A stretch of 64,000 nucleotides of DNA from Neisseria brasiliensis. GTDB taxonomy: Bacteria; Pseudomonadota; Gammaproteobacteria; Burkholderiales; Neisseriaceae. Under the pieces are notes generated by a model that saw nothing but the letters and a program-made list of their open reading frames with translations, was not told where the DNA came from and did not search any database. The translations under genes and the position numbers were made by a program. Each line of letters starts with the position of its first letter. Positions within the stretch are counted from its first letter, which is position 1. The stretch covers positions 434,001-498,000 of the forward strand of contig NZ_CP046027.1 of assembly GCF_009671065.1 (NCBI RefSeq), read 5' to 3'. Shown in pieces: positions 42,594 to 50,413 of this stretch.

Positions 42594-42830
42594 GTAAATC
42601 GAGATTTTAGAGGGATAAAGCGGATTGCACCCACAATATAACATGAAGCGTTTGCGGATGAAATCTTCTTCACACCGAAGCGCCATGCCAAGCGCTTAAT
42701 GATGTGGTATTCGCGGCAAAATTTCCTGTCTGAGACGCTTATTCTACCTTTCAGACGGCCATCAGAAAGCGGTCATGATAGAAAGTTTGTGTTAAACTTC
42801 TACCCATTCCGACTTTGACGAAACAAGCTT

Positions 42831-43766
42831 ATGAACCCGAAAAAACTTGTGATTGCCAGCCGCGAAAGCCTGTTGGCCATGTGGCAGGCCAAACATATTC
42901 AAGGCCGTCTGAAAGCCCTTTATCCCGACTGCGACGTGCAAATCTTAGGCATGACCACGCGCGGCGACCAGATTTTAGATAAAACCCTTTCCAAAATCGG
43001 CGGTAAGGGACTGTTTATCAAAGAATTGGAACAAGCCCTGCAAGACGGCCGCGCTGATTTGGCGGTACATTCGATTAAAGATGTGCCGATGGATTTGCCG
43101 GAAGGTTTCGCGCTGGCTGCGATTGGCGAACGCGCCAATCCGTTTGACGCGTTTGTGTCCAACCAATACGAACGCTTGGAAGACTTGCCCAAAGGCGCGG
43201 TAGTCGGCACGGCCAGCCTGCGCCGCGAAGCACAATTGCGCGCACGCTATCCGCACTTGGTGATTAAACCTTTGCGCGGTAACCTGCAAACCCGTTTGGG
43301 CAAACTTGATAACGGTGAATACGATGCGATTATTCTTGCCGCCGCCGGTTTGCAGCGTTTGGGCTTGGACGACCGCATTCGTCTGATTATTTCCGATACC
43401 GTCAGCCTGCCTGCCGCCGGACAAGGTGCGTTGGGCATTGAAATCGCCGCCCACCGCGAAGACTTGCTGGAAGTATTGAAACCGCTCAACCACGATATTA
43501 CCCACGCCTGCGTTACCGCCGAACGTGCCTTAGCCCGTGCTTTGGGCGGCAGCTGCCAAGTGCCGCTGGCCGCATATTGCACCGAAGAAAATGGCTTGCT
43601 GACCCTGCGCGGCTTGGTCGGCCATCCTGACGGCTCCACCATTCTTGAAGCCGATGCCCAAGCGCCGTCAGAATACGCCGATTCATTAGGCCGCGCAGTG
43701 GCCAAACGCTTGGCCGATGATGGTGCAATGGAATTGATTGAAGCTGTTTTGAAAGAATCTGCGTAA
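42831..43766 (+). CDS. hemC: Hydroxymethylbilane synthase (porphobilinogen deaminase)
   Basis: 311 residues. 'PKKLVIASRESLLAMWQAKHI', 'GDQILDKTLSKIGGKGLFIKEL', and the dipyrromethane-binding Cys in 'ALGGSCQVPLAAY' (near residue 242). Heme pathway, joining four porphobilinogens. hemA is at 56269, not linked. A full DUS is in frame at 42900-42912. A single DUS also lies upstream at 42750. Confidence 0.97.
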   Translation: MNPKKLVIASRESLLAMWQAKHIQGRLKALYPDCDVQILGMTTRGDQILDKTLSKIGGKGLFIKELEQALQDGRADLAVHSIKDVPMDLPEGFALAAIGERANPFDAFVSNQYERLEDLPKGAVVGTASLRREAQLRARYPHLVIKPLRGNLQTRLGKLDNGEYDAIILAAAGLQRLGLDDRIRLIISDTVSLPAAGQGALGIEIAAHREDLLEVLKPLNHDITHACVTAERALARALGGSCQVPLAAYCTEENGLLTLRGLVGHPDGSTILEADAQAPSEYADSLGRAVAKRLADDGAMELIEAVLKESA

Positions 43767-43793
43767 ACTGTTTATTGGTTTAAATAGTTAGAC

Positions 43794-43830
43794 AGGCCGT
43801 CTGAAAACATACGTTTCAGACGGCCTTTTT
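43794..43830 (+). terminator. Inverted DUS hairpin after hemC
   Basis: AGGCCGTCTGAAAAC(A) / GTTTCAGACGGCC followed by T6. It marks the last native sequence before the foreign block. Confidence 0.85.
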
Positions 43831-43911
43831 GCTATTAAAATACTAGTTAGCAACTCGTGCGAGTTTTTCCTATTTATTGATCGCAATATAAATTGAAAAT
43901 AGGCATTAAAA

Positions 43912-43944
43912 AAAGACGATAGATGTTGCTTTTCTATCGTCTTT
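43912..43944 (-). terminator. Intrinsic terminator of the cat gene
   Basis: AAAGACGATAGA / TCTATCGTCTTT, 12-bp perfect arms, 9-base loop, followed by a T run on the minus strand; about 33 bases beyond the cat stop. Confidence 0.9.
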
Positions 43945-43976
43945 AATATCTTATATTCAGTTCGACAAACTGGGAT

Positions 43977-44600
43977 TTAATTATTTATCAATTCTTGCAG
44001 TTCATTGACAAAACGGCAGATATGAAATCCATCACACACTGCATGATGCACTTGGATGGCGAGAGGAAGTATGATTTTTTCATCATCTCTGTAATATTTC
44101 CCCATCGTAAAAATAGGAATCAAATAATCATATCCTTTCTGCAAATTCAGATTAAAGCTATCGAAGGTTGACCATGGTATCATCGATACATTAAAAACAT
44201 TTTCTGGTATATCTGGTTTTCCTATCATTCCATAATTGCTTCCATACCTTTGCATATCATTCGCATACGCCATAGAAAATGCTTCAAAATCTGGTATGTA
44301 TGGTGTCCAAAGGTTGGAAAATGTCTCTGTGTCCTCATGGAATATGGTATAGCTGGGTATCATCTCGTCATATATTCCCAGTTCACCCTCCTGATTAATT
44401 GCCGTTCTAAACTCTGAATGACGGTTTACAATCGTTGCAAGATAATAAAGCATCGCAGGGTATAATTTCATTCGTTTCTTTTTTATTTGTGTAATATCCA
44501 ATTTAACAGTCATACTGTATGTGCAAGGTATATTCGTAAAGTAATGTTCAAAATACTCATTTCGTTTCCAACTATTTTTATCAATTTTTTCAAAAAACAT
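43977..44600 (-). CDS. Type A chloramphenicol O-acetyltransferase, CatP-like
   Basis: 207 residues, normal CAT length. 'MFFEKIDKNSWKRNEYFEHY', 'PCTYSMTVKLDITQIK', 'NRHSEFRTAINQEGELGIYDEM', 'PSYTIFHEDTETFS' and the catalytic 'IQVHHAVCDGFHICRF' (His near 186) are those of clostridial CatP (Tn4451). The stretch 'NLWTPYIPDFEAFSMAYAND' differs from CatP as I recall it, so this is a divergent CatP-group member. It acetylates chloramphenicol with acetyl-CoA, giving resistance. Strong GGGAGGA ribosome site (44608-44614) of Gram-positive type. Confidence 0.93.
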   Translation of the reverse strand: MFFEKIDKNSWKRNEYFEHYFTNIPCTYSMTVKLDITQIKKKRMKLYPAMLYYLATIVNRHSEFRTAINQEGELGIYDEMIPSYTIFHEDTETFSNLWTPYIPDFEAFSMAYANDMQRYGSNYGMIGKPDIPENVFNVSMIPWSTFDSFNLNLQKGYDYLIPIFTMGKYYRDDEKIILPLAIQVHHAVCDGFHICRFVNELQELINN

Positions 44601-44631
44601 TTTTGCGTCCTCCCAAATTCAAATTTATTCT

Positions 44632-44661
44632 ATTATATCATATATACCCATGTCACGTAAA
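44632..44661 (-). promoter_or_regulatory. Promoter of the cat gene
   Basis: On the minus strand TTTACG (44656-44661), 18 bases, TATAAT (44632-44637). It is 32 bases before the start codon. Confidence 0.6.
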
Positions 44662-44677
44662 GCTATAACAGAAAATA

Positions 44678-44800
44678 TTACAATCTTGTAATTACTGTAT
44701 TTCTATTCATCTTAACTTTGCCTTTTCTTCTGATGTATTCTTCAATATCAAACACATTCTTTTTATCATAATCTTCCAAAATAACGCGCAAATATTTTAA
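44678..44800 (-). pseudogene. Truncated foreign ORF upstream of cat
   Basis: The minus-strand frame ends '...LRVILEDYDKKNVFDIEEYIRR' then 'KGKVKMNRNTVITRL' and a stop at 44678. It runs open into the nth gene on the wrong strand, so only the last ~40 codons are likely foreign. AT-rich and Lys-rich like clostridial genes. Not recognised. Confidence 0.45.
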
Positions 44801-44812
44801 TAAAAACACACC

Positions 44813-45451
44813 ATGAACAAACACATCCGCCAAGAAATTTTCGAGCGTTTCCGCGCCGCCAATCCGCACCCGACCACCGAGCTGAATTTTAGTTCGCCAT
44901 TTGAATTACTGATTGCCGTGTTACTGTCGGCACAAGCCACCGATGTCGGCGTAAACAAAGCCACGGCCAAGCTGTTTCCTGTCGCCAACACCCCGCAAGC
45001 CATGCTGGACTTAGGCTTAGACGGCGTGATGGAATACACCCAAACCATCGGCCTTTACAAAACCAAATCCAAACACATCATGCAAACCTGCCGCATTTTG
45101 CTGGAGCAACACGGTGGCAAAGTGCCCGAAGACCGCGCGGCATTGGAAGCGCTGCCGGGTGTCGGCCGCAAAACTGCCAATGTGGTGCTCAACACCGCTT
45201 TCGGCTGGCCGGTGATGGCTGTCGACACCCACATTTTCCGCGTATCCAACCGCACCAAAATCGCCCCGGGCAAAGACGTGCGCGAAGTGGAAGACAAACT
45301 CATACGCTTTATCCCGAAAGAATTTTTGATGGACGCGCACCATTGGCTGATTCTACACGGCCGCTACACCTGCAAAGCGCTCAAGCCGCAATGTGAACAA
45401 TGCATCATTAACGATTTGTGCGAATGGAAGGCGAAAAATATTGTTAATTAA
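44813..45451 (+). CDS. nth: Endonuclease III
   Basis: 212 residues. Helix-hairpin-helix 'LEALPGVGRKTANVVLNTAFG' with catalytic Lys120-type residue, catalytic Asp in 'MAVDTHIFRVSNR', and the 4Fe-4S ligands in 'CKALKPQCEQCIINDLC' (C-x6-C-x2-C-x5-C) at the end. Removes oxidised pyrimidines. The upstream region was replaced by the foreign block, so its promoter may be new; only a weak ribosome site is visible. Confidence 0.97.
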   Translation: MNKHIRQEIFERFRAANPHPTTELNFSSPFELLIAVLLSAQATDVGVNKATAKLFPVANTPQAMLDLGLDGVMEYTQTIGLYKTKSKHIMQTCRILLEQHGGKVPEDRAALEALPGVGRKTANVVLNTAFGWPVMAVDTHIFRVSNRTKIAPGKDVREVEDKLIRFIPKEFLMDAHHWLILHGRYTCKALKPQCEQCIINDLCEWKAKNIVN

Positions 45452-45493
45452 ATTCGCCCGCAGCATGATTCAGAATAAAATATAGGGGGCTTT

Positions 45494-45525
45494 GAGGCCG
45501 TCTGAAACGTTTCAGACGGCCTTTT
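45494..45525. terminator. DUS palindrome after nth
   Basis: AGGCCGTCTGAAAC joined to its complement without loop, followed by TTTT. Confidence 0.82.
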
Positions 45526-45669
45526 CCATTGAAAATGAAATGCTTGAAAAAATGTCCATAATCGGTAAAATTGCCCCTATCCATTCGAATTAGGGGTATT
45601 GCGGGCATCTTGCCCTTCCGTCTGATTGACAAACTGCAACCCGATAAAACAGATACTGCATAACAAGGA

Positions 45670-47184
45670 ATGACTGTGACAAAAAATACCAAAAGATATA
45701 TGGCTTTAGCCATCGCCTCCGCACTGGCGTTGAGCGCGTGTGACAAAGCCGGCAGTTTTTTCAGTAACGACAACACCCAAGACGAAGAAAAAGAACTGGT
45801 TCAACGCATTGAGCCGCAAAAAGACGACGGCAGCATCGGTATGTTGCTGCCTGATTTTGCCCAATTGGTACAAAACGAAGGGCAAACCGTGGTCAATATT
45901 CAAGCCACGGCAGCCAAGCGCAGCCAGCAGCGTGCTGAAGAAAGCGGTATGGATCTCAGTCAATTTCCGGATAACGATCCATTCTATGAATTTTTTAAAC
46001 GCTTGGTACCCAATCTGCCCGATATGCCTCAAGAAGAAGCCGACAGCAGCGAGCTGAACTTCGGCTCAGGTTTTATCATCAGCCCCGACGGCTACATTCT
46101 CACCAATACCCACGTTGTTGCAGGTATGGGCAACATCAAAGTATTGCTCAACGACAAACGCGAATACACCGCCAAGCTGATTGGTTCCGACCAGCAATCT
46201 GATGTGGCTTTATTGAAAATCGAGGCCGACAATCTCCCGACTGTCAAAATCGGGGATCCCAAAATGCTCAAACCGGGCGAATGGGTGGCGGCTATCGGCG
46301 CACCGTTTGGCTTTGACAACAGCGTCACTTCAGGCATTGTGTCGGCGAAAGGCCGTAGTCTGCCGAACGAACACTACACCCCGTTTATCCAAACCGACGT
46401 CGCCATCAACCCGGGCAACTCGGGTGGACCATTGTTTAACCTTAAAGGCCAAGTGGTCGGCATCAATTCACAAATCTACAGCCGCAGCGGTGGCTTTATG
46501 GGCATTTCGTTCGCCATTCCGATTGATGTGGCGATGAATGTGGCCGAACAGCTGAAAACCAGCGGCAAAGTGCAGCGCGGCCAATTGGGTGTGATTATCC
46601 AAGAAGTCTCTTACGACTTGGCAAAATCGTTCAACTTAGACCGTGCCAGCGGCGCTTTGATTGCCAAAGTGATGCCAAACAGCCCCGCGCAGCAAGCCGG
46701 TTTGCAGGTAGGTGACATTGTGCGCAGTGTAAATGGTGAAGAAGTGCGCGCTTCCAGCGACTTACCGGTCATGGTCGGCGCCATGACCCCGGGGAAAGAA
46801 GTAACACTGGAAGTGTGGCGCAACGGTGAGAAAATTGCCATCACTGTAACCTTAGGAAGTACGGGGACATCATCGCCTAGCGCTCAAGCTGAAATGGGAA
46901 ACTTGATGTCACCCAATGATGTACAAACCTTTATGATAGAAGAAGCCGGTCTGACCCTGCAGACTCAAGCCACCGATAACACACAACGCTTAATCGTCGC
47001 CCGCGCAAGCGGTGCGGCCGAACGTGCCGGTTTGAAGCGCGGCGACGAAATCATGGCGGTAGGGCAAATGTCGGTGAATGACGAATCAAGCTTCCGCAGT
47101 GCCTTAATCAGCGCCGGTAAAAATGTCCCACTGCTGGTACGTCGCGGCGGCGATACTCTCTTCTTGGCCTTGAATCTGCAATAA
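45670..47184 (+). CDS. DegP/DegQ-family periplasmic serine protease (MucD-like)
   Basis: 504 residues. N terminus 'MALAIASALALSACDKAG' has a lipobox (LSAC), so it may be a lipoprotein. Trypsin-like domain with His in 'ILTNTHVVAGMG', Asp in 'SDVALLKIEA' and Ser in 'INPGNSGGPLFNLKG'. Two PDZ domains (about 295-385 and 410-500: 'GALIAKVMPNSPAQQAGLQVGDI', 'IVARASGAAERAGLKRGDEIM'). Quality control of envelope proteins. The ATG is only one base after AAGGA, so the GTG at 45676 may be the true start. Confidence 0.92.
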   Translation: MTVTKNTKRYMALAIASALALSACDKAGSFFSNDNTQDEEKELVQRIEPQKDDGSIGMLLPDFAQLVQNEGQTVVNIQATAAKRSQQRAEESGMDLSQFPDNDPFYEFFKRLVPNLPDMPQEEADSSELNFGSGFIISPDGYILTNTHVVAGMGNIKVLLNDKREYTAKLIGSDQQSDVALLKIEADNLPTVKIGDPKMLKPGEWVAAIGAPFGFDNSVTSGIVSAKGRSLPNEHYTPFIQTDVAINPGNSGGPLFNLKGQVVGINSQIYSRSGGFMGISFAIPIDVAMNVAEQLKTSGKVQRGQLGVIIQEVSYDLAKSFNLDRASGALIAKVMPNSPAQQAGLQVGDIVRSVNGEEVRASSDLPVMVGAMTPGKEVTLEVWRNGEKIAITVTLGSTGTSSPSAQAEMGNLMSPNDVQTFMIEEAGLTLQTQATDNTQRLIVARASGAAERAGLKRGDEIMAVGQMSVNDESSFRSALISAGKNVPLLVRRGGDTLFLALNLQ

Positions 47185-47211
47185 AACGGCATAAACTTGT
47201 AAAGTAATGAT

Positions 47212-47250
47212 AAAATACCCGTTATTTTTGAAATGGCGGGTATTTTGCCG
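47212..47250 (+). terminator. Intrinsic terminator of the protease gene
   Basis: AAAATACCCG / CGGGTATTTT, 10-bp arms, 15-base loop, 27 bases after the stop. Confidence 0.8.
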
Positions 47251-47279
47251 TTTAGCCTTAATGCTTTTTCAGACGGCAT

Positions 47280-47464
47280 GAGGCTTTGCAAAACTCAATT
47301 TAAACCAAGAAAACTATGCCCGTCATTCCCGCGTAGGCGGGAATCCAGACTTAGAGTTTTCAGGAATATTTAATTATTTCAGTAATTTTACGTTCTGGAT
47401 TCCCGCCTACGCGGGAATGACGGTTTAAAGATTTTTGAAAATTTACGAGTTTTACAAAGGTCTC
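47280..47464. repeat. Composite repeat: MITE-type ends around a dRS3-bounded core
   Basis: Outer ends GAGGCTTTGCAAAACTC and GAGTTTTACAAAGGTCTC resemble the ends of the 143-bp elements. Inside lie inverted CCGTCATTCCCGCG / CGCGGGAATGACGG blocks with the dRS3 pattern ATTCCC-N8-GGGAAT (47325-47344 and 47399-47418), flanking about 50 bases of unique sequence. The inner part is like a neisserial intergenic mosaic element (NIME). The DUS TTCAGACGGC is two bases from the left end. Confidence 0.82.
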
Positions 47465-47532
47465 GACCTTATTCATACACATTATTCCGTCTGAAACAGA
47501 CTAATTTCATTGACACTTTATCCTTTTATTTT

Positions 47533-49056
47533 ATGCAATTAATCGATTACTCAAGCTCTTTTATGTCGGTGATTCCGGCATTTCTGGCGCTGGCGCTGGC
47601 CGTGATTACCCGCCGCGTTTTACTCTCTCTGGCCATCGGCATCATCGTCGGCGTATTGATGCTCACCGGCGGCAACCCGCTCAATGCCCTGACCCACTTT
47701 AAAGACATTGCTATATCATTGGTTTGGGCTGATGGCGAATGGTCGCTGGGTAAACTCAAAATACTGATTTTCTTGTTATTATTGGGTATTTTTACTTCTT
47801 TGCTGACTTATTCAGGCAGTAATCAAGCATTTGCCGACTGGGCAAGACAACACATTCAAAGCCGTCGCGGCGCCAAAATGTTGACCGCCTGCTTGGTATT
47901 CGTGACCTTTATTGATGACTATTTCCACAGCTTGGCCGTGGGCGCGATTGCCCGTCCGGTGACCGACCGCTTCAAAGTATCGCGTGCCAAATTGGCTTAT
48001 ATTTTGGACTCCACCGCTGCACCGATGTGTGTGCTGATGCCGGTTTCCAGCTGGGGGGCTTCGATTATCGCCACGTTGGCAGGCTTGCTGGTGACCTACA
48101 ACATCACTGAATACACGCCGATGGGCACGTTTATCGCCATGAGCGCGATGAACTATTACGCCTTGTTTGCGCTGTTGATGGTGTTTTTTGTGGCGTATTT
48201 CTCGTTCGACATCGGTTCGATGAGCCGCTTCGAGCAACAAGCCCTGAACGAAACACATGAAGAACAAGCCGTTTCAGACGGCTCGAAAGGCCGCGTGTTT
48301 GCGCTGATTATTCCGGTATTGGTGCTGATTTTCGCCACCATTTCCGCCATGCTCTACACCGGCGCACAAGCCTTAGAAAGCTTCAGCATTTTAGGCGCAT
48401 TTGAAAACACCGATGTGAACACTTCATTGGTATTCGGCGGCGTGTTGGGCGTGTTGGCAGTATTGTTCTGCACAGTCGGCACCATCGAAGCCCATGTTTA
48501 CCCAAAAGCGATTTGGGAAGGCATGAAATCGATGTTTGGCGCCATCAGCATTCTGATTTTGGCGTGGCTGATCAGCACCGTGGTCAGCGAAATGCGCACC
48601 GGCGAATTTTTATCCACCTTAGTCGCGGGCAACATCCACCCGGGCTTTTTACCGGTAATTCTGTTTGCCTTGGGCAGCGTAATGGCATTTGCCACCGGCA
48701 CCAGTTGGGGCACCTTCGGCATTATGTTGCCGATTGCTGCGGCCATGGCGGTGAAAATCGACCCGAGCCTGATTATCCCTTGCTTGTCGGCAGTGATGGC
48801 CGGCGCGGTGTGTGGTGACCATTGCTCACCGATTTCCGATACCACTATTCTGTCCTCCACCGGCGCACAATGTAACCACATCGACCACGTCACTTCGCAG
48901 CTGCCTTACGCACTGACCGTGGCTGCCGCAGCCGCCAGCGGCTATCTGGTACTGGGCTTCACCCATTCCGCCCTGCTCGGCTTCGGCGTGACTGCCGTGG
49001 TGCTGGCGGTATTGATTTTGGTGTTGCGCAGCAAAAAAGCCGCACTTGCCGCTTAA
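47533..49056 (+). CDS. NhaC-family Na+/H+ antiporter-like transporter
   Basis: 507 residues, about 12 helices. 'VFVTFIDDYFHSLAVGAIARPVTDR' and 'APMCVLMPVSSWGASIIATLAG' and 'TSWGTFGIMLPIAAAMA' are characteristic of the NhaC superfamily, and 'CGDHCSPISDTTILSSTGAQCNHIDHV' is its signature (read in parts). Likely exports Na+ or carries an organic anion. Note the Na+-NQR pump in this genome, which would set up a sodium gradient. An in-frame DUS at 48270. Confidence 0.88.
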   Translation: MQLIDYSSSFMSVIPAFLALALAVITRRVLLSLAIGIIVGVLMLTGGNPLNALTHFKDIAISLVWADGEWSLGKLKILIFLLLLGIFTSLLTYSGSNQAFADWARQHIQSRRGAKMLTACLVFVTFIDDYFHSLAVGAIARPVTDRFKVSRAKLAYILDSTAAPMCVLMPVSSWGASIIATLAGLLVTYNITEYTPMGTFIAMSAMNYYALFALLMVFFVAYFSFDIGSMSRFEQQALNETHEEQAVSDGSKGRVFALIIPVLVLIFATISAMLYTGAQALESFSILGAFENTDVNTSLVFGGVLGVLAVLFCTVGTIEAHVYPKAIWEGMKSMFGAISILILAWLISTVVSEMRTGEFLSTLVAGNIHPGFLPVILFALGSVMAFATGTSWGTFGIMLPIAAAMAVKIDPSLIIPCLSAVMAGAVCGDHCSPISDTTILSSTGAQCNHIDHVTSQLPYALTVAAAAASGYLVLGFTHSALLGFGVTAVVLAVLILVLRSKKAALAA

Positions 49057-49061
49057 TTGTT

Positions 49062-49088
49062 CAGACAGCCTCAAGGCCGTCTGAAACG
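49062..49088. terminator. DUS pair with one degenerate arm after nhaC
   Basis: TTCAGACAGCCT faces AGGCCGTCTGAA; the left core has A for G. It lies six bases beyond the stop. Confidence 0.6.
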
Positions 49089-49109
49089 TTTTGCAATAAA
49101 GGAAACAAA

Positions 49110-50195
49110 ATGACCCAAACCGTGATGGAACGCGGCCCGGTGATGGCCGATGTGAATGCGTTTGCATTGACCGACGAAGAAAAACAACGCCTGCTCGACC
49201 CTGCCATCGGCGGCGTGATTCTGTTTCGCCGAAATTTTGACAACGTGCCGCAACTCAAAGCCTTAATCCGCGACATCAAAGCCTTGCGCACGCCAGAGCT
49301 GATTATTGCCGTCGACCACGAAGGCGGCCGCGTACAGCGTTTTATTAACGGTTTCACACGCCTGCCGGCCATGCGCGTATTGGGCGAAATTTGGGACAAC
49401 CAAGGCGAAGCCGCCGCCAAAACCCAAGCCGAACAAGTGGGCTGGGTATTGGCAACCGAATTGAGCGCCTGCGGCGTGGATTTATCGTTCACACCGGTAT
49501 TGGATTTGGATTGGGGGCAATGCGCCGTTATCGGCAACCGCAGCTTTCACGAAAATGCCGACATCGTCACCGAATTGGCCTTGGCCTTGCAAAAAGGTTT
49601 AAATAAAGGCGGCATGAAATCCTGCGGCAAACACTTCCCCGGCCACGGCTTTGTCAAAGGCGACAGCCACCTCACCCAGCCGCAAGACGACCGCTGCTTG
49701 GCCGATTTACAGGCCGCCGATATGATTCCGTTCGGCAAACTCAGCGATGCAGGCATGGCTGCGGTGATGCCTGCGCATGTGGTTTATCCACGAATCGCCC
49801 CGAATCCGGCCGGTTTTTCAGAAAAATGGCTGAAACAAATCTTGCGCCAAGATATTGGTTTTGACGGCGTGATTTTTTCAGACGACCTCACCATGGAAGG
49901 CGCGGGCAGCGCGGGTGGCATTAAAGCGCGCGTTCAAAGCGCGTTTGCCGCCGGCTGCGATATTGCATTGGTGTGCAACCGCCCTGACTTAGTCGATGAA
50001 CTGCGCGAAGATTTCGACATGCCGCATAATCCGCACTTGGCCGCACGTTGGGCTTATATGGCCAACACCTTGAGCACCGAAGCCGCCGAAGCGATGATGC
50101 AGAGTAATGAATTCAAAGCCGCACAAGCCTTAACTGCCCAACTGGCGACACCGAAAGATGTTGCCAACGGCGTGAAAGTTGGTGAAGCGTTTTAA
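49110..50195 (+). CDS. nagZ: Beta-N-acetylhexosaminidase NagZ
   Basis: 361 residues, GH3. Ligand motif 'KHFPGHGFVKGDSHLTQP' (near 170, with the catalytic Asp-His of the flexible loop), nucleophile Asp in 'GVIFSDDLTMEGA' (near 255), and 'VDHEGGRVQRF' near 70. Removes GlcNAc from anhydroMurNAc peptides during wall recycling. 'SFTPVLDLDWG' is standard. Good AAAGGAA site. The stop is six bases from repeat copy D. Confidence 0.96.
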   Translation: MTQTVMERGPVMADVNAFALTDEEKQRLLDPAIGGVILFRRNFDNVPQLKALIRDIKALRTPELIIAVDHEGGRVQRFINGFTRLPAMRVLGEIWDNQGEAAAKTQAEQVGWVLATELSACGVDLSFTPVLDLDWGQCAVIGNRSFHENADIVTELALALQKGLNKGGMKSCGKHFPGHGFVKGDSHLTQPQDDRCLADLQAADMIPFGKLSDAGMAAVMPAHVVYPRIAPNPAGFSEKWLKQILRQDIGFDGVIFSDDLTMEGAGSAGGIKARVQSAFAAGCDIALVCNRPDLVDELREDFDMPHNPHLAARWAYMANTLSTEAAEAMMQSNEFKAAQALTAQLATPKDVANGVKVGEAF

Positions 50196-50200
50196 AGCTT

Positions 50201-50343
50201 GAGACCTTTGCAAATTCCCCATCTTTGGCACATTTCTTCGTTATGCGCTGCTCGAAAGCTTGCCTATCTTTGTGATATGTCTGCACTTTCTGTGCTGCTT
50301 TAACTTCGAACTGCACTCAAATCTGGGGTTTTGCAAAGGCCTC
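50201..50343 (+). repeat. 143-bp inverted-repeat element, copy D
   Basis: GAGACCTTTGCAAATTCCCC ... GGTTTTGCAAAGGCCTC. Same orientation as A and C. Directly follows nagZ. The only copy without an intact DUS at one end, though CTGAAA in 'AGCCTGAAAAA' after the right end may be a decayed one. Confidence 0.85.
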
Positions 50344-50359
50344 AGCCTGAAAAATAAAT

Positions 50360-50391
50360 CGAGGCCGTCTGAAACATTTCAGACGGCCTCG
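50360..50391. terminator. Inverted DUS hairpin
   Basis: CGAGGCCGTCTGAAA / TTTCAGACGGCCTCG, 2-base centre, between convergent nagZ and the antiporter gene. Confidence 0.85.
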
Positions 50392-50413
50392 ATTCATATA
50401 AACAGCTCATTGT

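Larger units (their letters stand above)
43835..44800. mobile_element. Acquired AT-rich block carrying a chloramphenicol acetyltransferase gene
   Basis: Composition falls sharply compared with both neighbours, there is no DUS, and the promoter, ribosome site and gene look clostridial. It sits between hemC and nth. No transposase, integrase or clear target duplication was seen, so it looks like a remnant. Exact edges are estimates; left edge follows the hemC hairpin and right edge precedes nth by a dozen bases or more. Confidence 0.7.

Noticed and set aside
43977..44600. Native neisserial acetyltransferase
   Set aside because: CAT motifs, AT richness, Gram-positive ribosome site and lack of DUS all mark it as acquired.
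49062..49088. Attachment site next to nhaC
   Set aside because: It is a degenerate DUS pair; there is no integrase or prophage gene.
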